From a bacterium UBA2219 (GTDB lineage: Bacteria > Desulfobacterota > Deferrimicrobia > Deferrimicrobiales > Deferrimicrobiaceae): a stretch of 9,502 nucleotides of DNA. Shown in pieces: positions 1 through 6,104 of the stretch. The DNA lies in contig DCUH01000028.1 of the NCBI GenBank assembly GCA_002327765.1, positions 1 to 9,502 of the forward strand. The letters are read 5' to 3'. The translations under genes and the position numbers were made by a program. The stretch's first letter is position 1. Each line of letters begins with the position of its first letter. A model generated the notes under the pieces. It ran no database searches. It was not told the origin of the DNA and saw only the letters and a program-made list of their open reading frames with translations.

Positions 1-3
1 GCC

Positions 4-678
4 ATGCCGACGTTGCGTTTCTTCCTGCTGTCGCTGTTGATCCTCCCGGGGCTTCTCTTCACGGAGGCCCTCGCGCAGAAGGCGCCTCCCGTCAAGTGCG
101 CTTCCTGCCACAAGACGACGAAGATCCTGCCGGCGAGCCACAAAAGCTACAGCCTGAAAGCCACGGACAAGTGCTTTTCCTGCCACAAGAAGGAAGGGAA
201 AGCGGCGCCGCTGGGGGAGAAGATCCATTCCTCGCACCTCGAGAAATCGCCCGCGACGATGAAGAACTGCTTCGCGTGCCACCAGGCCGACAAGAAGGGG
301 GAGGTGGCGTTTTCGGGCCATCCCGGCATGAAGGCCTCGAAGGAGGCGATGCCGGGCATCGCCGGGTACTTCGAGTCATGGAACGCCCCGGATCTGTTGG
401 CCGGCAGCCATCTCCGCAACGGCGTCTACTGCCTCGACTGCCATACCGACTACATGGACGAGTACGCGGCGGGGGACACCCAGGCGGGGTGCACGGGGTG
501 CCACGGCGGCGACGCGGAGATGATCAAGAAGACGGAGAAGACGAAATACTCCCACAACCCGCACAAGTCGCACTACGTGGACCTGAAGTGCAGCGCATGC
601 CATAGCGGGCACAAGCCGTTCGTGGACTACTGCGCGCAGTGCCACCCGTTCGGGTACAAGGACCCGCGGGCCAAGTAG
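4..678 (+). CDS. Periplasmic heptaheme c-type cytochrome
   Basis: Encodes 224 residues, predicted to be exported and to carry seven covalently bound hemes, so its role is periplasmic electron transfer. An N-terminal hydrophobic segment (about residues 6-20) ends in ALA before Q25, a likely signal peptidase I site. CXXCH motifs start at Cys 32, 57, 89, 143, 163, 196 and 210. Nine further histidines (46, 75, 78, 106, 136, 184, 187, 190, 203) are enough for bis-His ligation of all seven hemes. Residues 143-216 match the tetraheme domain of the next protein in heme spacing and in the NPHxSH, CHxGH and YCxQCH signatures. The first three hemes have similar spacing. The stop lies 27 bp before the flavocytochrome start, so the two are probably cotranscribed, and this protein likely feeds electrons to it. 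The start is the first ATG in the window; its ribosome site is out of view, so a longer N terminus cannot be excluded, although the signal peptide supports this start. Confidence 0.93.
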   Translation: MPTLRFFLLSLLILPGLLFTEALAQKAPPVKCASCHKTTKILPASHKSYSLKATDKCFSCHKKEGKAAPLGEKIHSSHLEKSPATMKNCFACHQADKKGEVAFSGHPGMKASKEAMPGIAGYFESWNAPDLLAGSHLRNGVYCLDCHTDYMDEYAAGDTQAGCTGCHGGDAEMIKKTEKTKYSHNPHKSHYVDLKCSACHSGHKPFVDYCAQCHPFGYKDPRAK

Positions 679-705
679 GATAACCACCATCGGAGGGGAG
701 ACGCC

Positions 706-2553
706 ATGAAACGGATCGGACAGGTAGCGATGCTGTTCGGGCTGGTCCTGCTGCTGTTCCCGGCGGGTCTGCCTGCGGCGGAAAAGGGTGCGGAACACGC
801 GAGGAAAACCCTTCTGGCCGACCTGCACAAGGAGAAGCAGGTCTCCTGCACCGATTGCCACGGCAAGGGGAAGAAGATCGTCGTGGACGACGGCGAGTCG
901 CAGGTCAATTTCAACTGCGTCAACTGCCACGGCGGCCTGGCCAAGCTGGCGGCCGGCGCGAAGGACAAGGAGCACATCAACCCGCATTCCTCCCACGTGG
1001 GGGCGATGAACTGCACCGTTTGCCACCAGGGCCACCAGTCGTCGGCGGCGTATTGCAACCAGTGCCACACCTTCGACCTGCCGATGGCCGGCGACAGCGC
1101 CCTGGGGGATCCCCGGCCCAGCAGGCCGGTGCTGCGGGAGGTCGAACGCGCCGACGTGGTCGTGGTGGGAGGAGGGGGCGCCGGCTACACGGCCGCCATC
1201 ACGGCGCACGACATGGGGCTGAAGGTGATCCTGCTCGAGAAGCAGCCGGTCGCCGGCGGCAACAGCATGCTGGCCGCGGGCGGGATGAACGCCGCGGAGA
1301 CGAAGTTCCAGGCCGCGAAGGGGATCAAGGATTCCGTGGACCAGATGGTCCAGGACACGATGAAGGGCGGCAAGAACCAGAGCGACCCCGCGCTGGTCAA
1401 GGTCCTGGCCGGCAACTCCGCGGCCGCCGTGGACTGGCTCACCTCCATCGGCGCCGACATCAGCGACGTCGGGCGGCTGGCGGGTGCCAGCGCCCCCCGG
1501 GCGCACCGGCCTACCGGAGGGGCGACCGTGGGGCCCCACATCACCGGGGTTCTGAAGAAGAACGCCGAGCAGCGCAAGATGGACGTCCGGCTCAACAGCA
1601 GGGTGCTCGAGATCCGGAAAGACCGATCGGGCCGGGTGACCGGCGTCGTGGTTCAGGGCAAGCATACCGGGACATACACCATCGCGGCCAGGGCGGTGGT
1701 GCTGACGACCGGCGGCTTCTCCGCGAACCCGAAGAAGGTGGGCGCGTACCGCCCCGAGTACAGGGAGATGAAGACGTCGAACCAGCCCGGCGCCATGGGT
1801 GAGGGGATGGACATCGGGTCCCAGGCCGGGGCCGCGCTGGTCGACATGAAGGAAATCCAGATCCACCCGACGGTCGCGGCCGGAAGCCGGATCCTGATCA
1901 GCGAATCCGTGCGGGGCAACGGCGCCATCCTGGTCAACCGCGAGGGGAAGCGGTTCGTCAACGAGATGACCACGCGCGACAAGGCGTCCGAGGCCACGCT
2001 GAAGCAGACGGGCGGGTCGGCCTTCGTGGTCTTCGACGAGGGGATCCGGAAAAGCCTGAAGCAGATCGACGGCTACTTCCACCTCGGGCTGGTGAAGGCG
2101 GGGGCGACCCCCGTGGAGCTGGGCCGGGTCCTGGGGATGCCCGGCGAGACCCTGGCGCAGACCATCGAGGCGTATAACAAGGCGGTCGACGCCAAGGACG
2201 ACGCCGAGTTCAAGCGGCCCAACCTGACCCGCGCCCTTCGGACCCCCGGGTACTACGCCATCGAGGTGAAGCCGGGGATCCACTACACCATGGGCGGCGT
2301 GAAGATCGACCCGGCGGCGCGGGTGATCGGAGAGGACGGCAAGCCGGTCGCCGGCCTCTTCGCCGCGGGCGAGGTCACCGGAGGGGTCCACGGCGGCAAC
2401 CGCCTGGGCGGCAATTCCATCTGCGAGACGATCGTCTTCGGCCGGATCGCCGGGGCGCATGCGGCGGGCGAGGCCAAGGCGCTCATGACGCCGAAGAAAG
2501 GCAAGGGCGCGCCGAAACCGGCCGCACCGAAGGAGATGAAGAAGGCGTCTTAA
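706..2553 (+). CDS. Tetraheme flavocytochrome c, periplasmic fumarate reductase family
   Basis: Encodes 615 residues. A signal peptide (hydrophobic 7-20, likely cut after LPAA at 25) is followed by a tetraheme domain with CXXCH at Cys 48, 71, 103 and 117. Then comes an FAD domain starting at 150 with the dinucleotide motif VVVVGGGGAG (151-160) and the acidic end of strand two, LLEK. The fumarate reductase catalytic set is present: His387 (QIHPT), Glu400 and Arg403 (SESVRG), Arg424 (TTRD, the proton donor in the family), His526 and Arg566. Each is 22 higher than the Shewanella Fcc3 number as I remember it, which argues for collinearity. The family reduces fumarate to succinate in the periplasm, but relatives reduce urocanate or methacrylate, so the substrate is not settled. 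The residues at Fcc3 Met375 and Thr377 positions appear to be Leu397 and Ser399. A Lys/Pro-rich tail (about 590-615) extends past the usual end. Shine-Dalgarno GGAGG lies at 692-696, 9 nt before the ATG. Confidence 0.95.
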   Translation: MKRIGQVAMLFGLVLLLFPAGLPAAEKGAEHARKTLLADLHKEKQVSCTDCHGKGKKIVVDDGESQVNFNCVNCHGGLAKLAAGAKDKEHINPHSSHVGAMNCTVCHQGHQSSAAYCNQCHTFDLPMAGDSALGDPRPSRPVLREVERADVVVVGGGGAGYTAAITAHDMGLKVILLEKQPVAGGNSMLAAGGMNAAETKFQAAKGIKDSVDQMVQDTMKGGKNQSDPALVKVLAGNSAAAVDWLTSIGADISDVGRLAGASAPRAHRPTGGATVGPHITGVLKKNAEQRKMDVRLNSRVLEIRKDRSGRVTGVVVQGKHTGTYTIAARAVVLTTGGFSANPKKVGAYRPEYREMKTSNQPGAMGEGMDIGSQAGAALVDMKEIQIHPTVAAGSRILISESVRGNGAILVNREGKRFVNEMTTRDKASEATLKQTGGSAFVVFDEGIRKSLKQIDGYFHLGLVKAGATPVELGRVLGMPGETLAQTIEAYNKAVDAKDDAEFKRPNLTRALRTPGYYAIEVKPGIHYTMGGVKIDPAARVIGEDGKPVAGLFAAGEVTGGVHGGNRLGGNSICETIVFGRIAGAHAAGEAKALMTPKKGKGAPKPAAPKEMKKAS

Positions 2554-2575
2554 GGGCAGGAAGCGTCGCGTTCCG

Positions 2576-2599
2576 GGGGGGCGGACCCGTCCGCCCCCC
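2576..2599 (+). terminator. Rho-independent terminator after the cytochrome operon
   Basis: A perfect inverted repeat, GGGGGGCGGAC then GTCCGCCCCCC, can form about 10-11 GC-rich base pairs with a 2-4 nt loop. It starts 22 bp after the flavocytochrome stop. A pyrimidine run TCTTTCCCCTTTT follows at 2600-2612; the U tract is interrupted by C, but the stem is very stable. It separates the two-gene electron-transfer operon from pckA. Confidence 0.85.
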
Positions 2600-2776
2600 T
2601 CTTTCCCCTTTTCCCCCGGCGGAAATTCCCACCGCGTTTATTTTCCGGTTGAAATCGGTGGATGCCCCCCGCCGCGCTGTGATAAGTTACGCCAGACGGT
2701 CATCCGGCCATGCAGCGTAATCGGCACCCGTAACCGGTATACCCGGCCCGGAACGACGTGCCCGGGGGTGCCCGGC

Positions 2777-2784
2777 GGAGGAGG
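2777..2784 (+). promoter_or_regulatory. Shine-Dalgarno that fixes the GTG start of pckA
   Basis: GGAGGAGG ends 5 nt before the GTG at 2790. No ATG in this frame lies nearby upstream, and starting at GTG gives a protein of normal family length, so GTG is taken as the true start. Confidence 0.85.
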
Positions 2785-2789
2785 AAACA

Positions 2790-4406
2790 GTGTTTCGGAG
2801 GGCGAGCGGAAACCTGTCGGCGGATCTGTCCACGCACGGGATCAGCAAGGCGGAGGCCATCTACTGGGACCTGACCCCATCCGCCCTGATCGAGCACTCC
2901 TTGAGGCGCCGCGAGGGGCACCTCACGGACTCGGGCGCGCTGGTCGTCAAGACCGGCGAATACACGGGGCGATCGCCGAACGACCGCTTCTTCGTCAAGG
3001 AGGCGGAGAGCGAGGGCTCGATCGCGTGGGGGAAGGGGAACCTTCCCTTCGACGCGGCGAAATACGACGCGCTGCGGGCCCGCATGCTCGCCTACCTGGA
3101 AGGGCGCGAGCTCTACGTCCTCAATTGCGAGGTCGGGGCCGACGAGGAGTACCGGCTGCCGATCCGTGTCGTCACCGAGTTCGCGTGGCAGAGCCTCTTC
3201 TCTCATTACATGTTCCGCCCGATCCTCGACCCGGCGGAGTTTTCGGACCACGTCCCCGGCTTCACGGTGATCTGCGCCCCGGGCTTCCACTCGCGGCCCG
3301 AGATGGATGGCACCCGCAGCGAGGTGTTCATCCTGATCCACTTCGGCCGGAAGGAAGTGATCATCGGCGGCTCCCTCTACGCCGGCGAGATCAAGAAGTC
3401 GATCTTCACCGTGATGAACTTCCTGCTTCCGCCGCGGGGCGTCCTCCCGATGCACTGCTCGGCGAGCTACGGGCGGGACGAACAGGACGTTTCGGTCATC
3501 TTCGGCCTTTCCGGGACGGGGAAGACAACGCTGTCCACCGACCCGGCGCGGTCGCTCGTCGGGGACGACGAGCACGGCTGGGGCGAGCGGGGGGTGTTCA
3601 ACTTCGAGGGCGGGTGCTACGCCAAGGTGATCCGGCTCTCGGAGAGGATGGAGCCGGAGATCTACCGGACGACCCGGACGTACGGGACCATCCTCGAGAA
3701 CGTGTGGATGGATTTCGAATCGCGGCGCATCGACCTGGACGACGACCACCTCACGGAGAACACCCGGGCCTCCTACCCGCTGTCCTACATCCCCCGCTCC
3801 TGCACGAAAGGCGCCGTGGGGCACCCGAAGAACATCATCATGCTGGCGGCCGACGCGTTCGGCGTCCTTCCCCCGATATCGAAGATGTCCCCGGAGCAGG
3901 CGATGTACCATTTCCTGTCCGGGTACACGGCGAAGGTCGCCGGCACCGAGCGGGGGCTCAAGGCCCCCCAGGCGACGTTCAGCGCCTGCTTCGGCGCGCC
4001 GTTCATGGCGCGGCACCCGTCGGTCTACGCGAGGCTGCTCGGGGAGAAGGTCGCCGCCCACGGCGTGAGCGTCTGGCTGGTAAACACGGGGTGGACCGGC
4101 GGCTCCTACGGGGTCGGCCACAGGATGAGCATCGACCACACCCGGGCGATGGTGCGGGCCGCGCTCGGCGGGAAGCTGGAAGGCGTCGAGACGCGGGTTG
4201 ACCCGTTCTTCGGCCTGAGGGTGCCGGTCAGCTGCCCCGACGTTCCCTCCGGCGTGCTGGACCCCCGGGGGACGTGGGCCAGCGGCGCGGCGTACGACGC
4301 GGAGGCGCGCAAGCTCGCCGCGATGTTCGTCGAGAACTTCGGGCAGTACGCCGGCCACGTGCCGTCGGAGGTCCGCGCCGCGGGGGTGCCCGGCGCGGGC
4401 GTGTGA
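2790..4406 (+). CDS. pckA: Phosphoenolpyruvate carboxykinase (ATP)
   Basis: Encodes 538 residues, the usual length of the ATP-dependent enzyme (about 540). It converts oxaloacetate and ATP to PEP, CO2 and ADP in the cytoplasm, the first committed step of gluconeogenesis; in some anaerobes it runs in reverse. Visible motifs: substrate-binding RSPNDRF (61-67), YAGEIKKS with the active-site lysines 202-203, MHCSA with metal ligand His222, P-loop GLSGTGKTT (239-247), metal site GDDEHGWG (258-265), NFEGGCYAK (271-279), ENTRASYP with Arg326, and NTGWTGGSYGVGHR (432-445). All key residues appear intact. The GTP-dependent family has a different P-loop context, so the ATP type is clear. The gene has its own leader: a terminator lies upstream and 190 bp of non-coding DNA precede the start. 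A weak extended -10 (TGTGATAAG, 2678-2686) lies there without a convincing -35. It converges on hisF with a 7 bp gap. Confidence 0.98.
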   Translation: MFRRASGNLSADLSTHGISKAEAIYWDLTPSALIEHSLRRREGHLTDSGALVVKTGEYTGRSPNDRFFVKEAESEGSIAWGKGNLPFDAAKYDALRARMLAYLEGRELYVLNCEVGADEEYRLPIRVVTEFAWQSLFSHYMFRPILDPAEFSDHVPGFTVICAPGFHSRPEMDGTRSEVFILIHFGRKEVIIGGSLYAGEIKKSIFTVMNFLLPPRGVLPMHCSASYGRDEQDVSVIFGLSGTGKTTLSTDPARSLVGDDEHGWGERGVFNFEGGCYAKVIRLSERMEPEIYRTTRTYGTILENVWMDFESRRIDLDDDHLTENTRASYPLSYIPRSCTKGAVGHPKNIIMLAADAFGVLPPISKMSPEQAMYHFLSGYTAKVAGTERGLKAPQATFSACFGAPFMARHPSVYARLLGEKVAAHGVSVWLVNTGWTGGSYGVGHRMSIDHTRAMVRAALGGKLEGVETRVDPFFGLRVPVSCPDVPSGVLDPRGTWASGAAYDAEARKLAAMFVENFGQYAGHVPSEVRAAGVPGAGV

Positions 4407-4413
4407 CCGCTCG

Positions 4414-5181
4414 CTAAACGCCCAGGACGGGGATGCCTTTTTCTTTCAGGTATTCCTTCACCTGGCGTATGGAGAGCGTGCGGAAATGGAAGACCGAGGC
4501 GGCCAGCAGGATGTCGGCCTTGCCTTCCGTCACTCCCTGGAGGAAATGCTCCAGCGTGCCCGCACCGCCAGACGCGATCACAGGAAGGTCGACCGCGTCG
4601 GCGATCCGCCGGGTGAAGGCGAGGTCGTACCCTTTCAGCGTCCCGTCTCCGTCCATGCTGGTGGGGAGGACGACCCCCGCCCCCAGCTCCTGGCACCTTC
4701 GGGCCCATTCCCCGCAGTCGATCCCCGTGCCTTTGGTCCCGCCCGCCACGACCACTTCGAACCCCGATGGCATGGACGGGTTCCTGCGCCCGTCGATGGC
4801 CACGCAGACGGTCTCCTTGCCGAATCTCTCCGCCGCGCGCGTCACCAGCTGCGGGTCCTTGACCGCCGCGCTGTTCATGGAAACCTTGCTCGCGCCCGCC
4901 GCGAGCGTCATCTCGATGTCCTCCAGGCTGCCGATCCCGCCGCCCACCGTCAGGGGGACGCGGATCACCGCCGAGACCGCTCTGACCCATTCCAGCCGGG
5001 TCTTCCGGTTCTCCAGGGTGGCGGCGATGTCGAGCATCGCCAGCTCGTCGGCTCCTTCCGTCTGGTAGAACTCCGCGTTCCTCACCGGGTCCCCGGCGTC
5101 GCGCAGGTTGACGAAGTTGATGCCTTTTACGACCCTGCCTTCCTTCATGTCGAGGCAGGGCATGATCTTCACGGGTTCCAT
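4414..5181 (-). CDS. hisF: Imidazole glycerol phosphate synthase subunit HisF
   Basis: Encodes 255 residues of a (beta/alpha)8 barrel. HisF is the cyclase that uses ammonia from the glutaminase HisH to turn PRFAR into imidazole glycerol phosphate and AICAR, linking histidine and purine synthesis. With the start at 5181, the catalytic aspartates fall at Asp11 (IMPCLD) and Asp130 (VAID), exactly the positions known in the Thermotoga enzyme. Other signatures are LTVGGGIGS near 78-86, SMDGDGT near 175-181 and IASGGAG near 202-208 in the phosphate-binding loops, then AASVFHF. An in-frame TTG at 5217 would add 12 residues and an ATG at 5187 would add 2, but AAGGGGG lies 6 nt before the ATG at 5181, so that start is preferred. 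No hisH, hisA or hisI is adjacent, so the gene stands alone in this window. The stop is 7 bp from the pckA stop on the opposite strand. Confidence 0.96.
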   Translation of the reverse strand: MEPVKIMPCLDMKEGRVVKGINFVNLRDAGDPVRNAEFYQTEGADELAMLDIAATLENRKTRLEWVRAVSAVIRVPLTVGGGIGSLEDIEMTLAAGASKVSMNSAAVKDPQLVTRAAERFGKETVCVAIDGRRNPSMPSGFEVVVAGGTKGTGIDCGEWARRCQELGAGVVLPTSMDGDGTLKGYDLAFTRRIADAVDLPVIASGGAGTLEHFLQGVTEGKADILLAASVFHFRTLSIRQVKEYLKEKGIPVLGV

Positions 5182-5187
5182 GCGCAT

Positions 5188-5194
5188 CCCCCTT
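5188..5194 (-). promoter_or_regulatory. Shine-Dalgarno that decides the hisF start
   Basis: On the minus strand AAGGGGG ends 6 nt before the ATG at 5181. It directly abuts the alternative ATG at 5187 with no spacing, which argues against that start. Confidence 0.7.
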
Positions 5195-5218
5195 GGAGTG
5201 AGTCCGATCGCGGCCAAT

Positions 5219-5248
5219 AGTGTACTTGCATCCGGGAGCGGTTGATAA
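5219..5248 (-). promoter_or_regulatory. Candidate sigma-70 promoter for hisF
   Basis: Read on the minus strand, TTATCA (5248-5243), an 18 bp spacer and TACACT (5224-5219) match the -35 and -10 consensus at four of six positions each. Transcription would begin about 30 bp upstream of the hisF start. The match is modest. It is supported mainly by position and by overlap with the facing promoter. Confidence 0.35.
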
Positions 5249-5270
5249 GGTTTTTCATGGCGGGTAATAT
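5242..5270 (+). promoter_or_regulatory. Candidate sigma-70 promoter for the kinase-fold gene
   Basis: TTGATA (5242-5247), a 17 bp spacer and TAATAT (5265-5270) form a good housekeeping promoter in an otherwise GC-rich stretch. The start of transcription would be near 5277, leaving a leader of only about 13 nt before the ATG at 5291. The -35 overlaps that of the facing hisF promoter candidate. Confidence 0.55.
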
Positions 5271-5290
5271 GTCCTGATGGTCGCCCTCAA

Positions 5291-5971
5291 ATGAACCGCA
5301 CCGACGATCCGGCAGGCGGCGACATGCCTTTCACCCGGGAGGAGTTCGAACGCTCCGGACACGGGCTCATCCACAAGGGGCGTTGGGCCAACGCCGACGT
5401 GCACCTTTTCCGCAGGGGGAAGGAAGACTGGGTGGTCAAGGATTTCCGCCGCTGCCCCCCCATCACGCGGAGCGTCTACGGGAGCTGGATGGTGGGGAGG
5501 GAGCTGGCCGCCATGCGGAGTCTGGCCGGGATCCCCGGATTCCCGCAGGACGCCTTCCGGATGGACCGGTTCGCCTTCGCCTACCGGTACGTGCCCGGGA
5601 TGGAGATCGGGCAGGCCGACCCGCGGTTCCTGACCACCGCGTTCTTCGAGGAGCTGGAACGTCTCGTCGGGAAGATGCACTCGCGCGGCATCGCGCACCT
5701 CGACATCCGGGCCGCCAAGAACATCCTGGTGACCGACCGCGGGGAACCGCTCATCCTCGACTTCCAGTCGAACGTCCGGCTCGACGGGCTTCCCCGGTTC
5801 CTGCGCGACCTCCTGGTCGACGTCGACCGTTCCGGCATCTACAAGCACTGGGCGCGGAGGGTCCCCGAAAGCCTGGGCGAGGAGCGGGCCGCGCTCCTCG
5901 ACCGGATGAACCGCCTGCGCCGGTTCTGGATCTTCAAGGGGTACCTGGGAATCAGGAAAGACGCCCGCTAG
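5291..5971 (+). CDS. Small protein-kinase-fold protein (RIO/LPS-kinase-like)
   Basis: Encodes 226 residues with a minimal kinase fold. Visible elements are Lys50 in VVKDF (ATP-binding lysine), Glu71 in GRELAAM (likely alpha-C glutamate), a catalytic loop HLDIRAAKNILV (136-147) with Asp138 and Asn144, and LILDFQS (154-160) with Asp157 in the DFG position. The glycine-rich loop is poor: around 30-37 reads GRWANADV. No signal peptide or membrane span is seen, so it is probably cytoplasmic. Small kinases of this kind phosphorylate lipopolysaccharide sugars, proteins or small molecules; nothing in the sequence picks one. The loop has five residues between Asp and Asn, where most kinases have four. 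The first ATG (5291) has no recognisable Shine-Dalgarno and lies close to the predicted transcription start. A second in-frame ATG at 5324 also has only a weak site, so the start is uncertain. It stands as a single gene, 132 bp before the next. Confidence 0.75.
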   Translation: MNRTDDPAGGDMPFTREEFERSGHGLIHKGRWANADVHLFRRGKEDWVVKDFRRCPPITRSVYGSWMVGRELAAMRSLAGIPGFPQDAFRMDRFAFAYRYVPGMEIGQADPRFLTTAFFEELERLVGKMHSRGIAHLDIRAAKNILVTDRGEPLILDFQSNVRLDGLPRFLRDLLVDVDRSGIYKHWARRVPESLGEERAALLDRMNRLRRFWIFKGYLGIRKDAR

Positions 5972-6024
5972 GGAAACGGTCGCCGGGCCGTCCATGTTGC
6001 TATTCACCCCCCGTGGTGCAAGTA

Positions 6025-6043
6025 TGTACTAATAATCATTGTC
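6025..6043 (+). promoter_or_regulatory. Possible Fur-box-like operator
   Basis: The 19 bases here match the classical Fur consensus GATAATGATAATCATTATC at 14 of 19 positions, including an uninterrupted run AATCATT in the right half. It lies 61 bp upstream of the DUF937-OmpA start in an AT-rich island within GC-rich DNA, where a promoter would be expected. I could not find a clean -35/-10 pair around it. AT-rich promoter DNA can resemble Fur sites by chance, so this is a candidate only. Confidence 0.35.
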
Positions 6044-6088
6044 GATTTCTTGGGCAAGGCAGAGACGCCGTCAACCACCCGACCGGAA

Positions 6089-6097
6089 TAAGGAGGG
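6089..6097 (+). promoter_or_regulatory. Shine-Dalgarno that decides the DUF937-OmpA start
   Basis: TAAGGAGGG is a near-perfect anti-16S match, placed 7 nt before the ATG at 6105. It excludes an in-frame ATG at 6039, which would add 22 Arg/Gln-rich residues translated from this leader. Confidence 0.9.
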
Positions 6098-6104
6098 ACG
6101 GAAA

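Noticed and set aside
376..2460. A 694-codon open frame on the minus strand opposite both cytochrome genes.
   Set aside because: It is antisense to two clearly recognisable proteins; its translation is Arg/Pro/His/Gly/Val-rich without any motif. Long antisense frames are expected in GC-rich DNA.
2629..2661. Inverted repeat CCACCG ... CGGTGG flanking TTTATTTTCCGGTTGAAAT in the pckA leader.
   Set aside because: Only six bases per arm with a 21 bp gap. It could be an operator, but nothing else supports it.
2649..2686. TTGAAA followed by GATAAG as a pckA promoter.
   Set aside because: The spacer is 26 bp, far from the 16-18 bp needed. The extended -10 TGTGATAAG alone is too weak to call.
2700..4358. 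A 552-codon minus-strand frame opposite pckA and a 477-codon plus frame within it.
   Set aside because: pckA is unmistakable in its own frame with all motifs; the others have GC-rich shadow composition and no domain.
6039..6104. 22-residue N-terminal extension of the DUF937-OmpA protein from the ATG at 6039.
   Set aside because: The extension is Arg/Gln-rich, overlaps the Fur-like site and contains the strong Shine-Dalgarno of the ATG at 6105.
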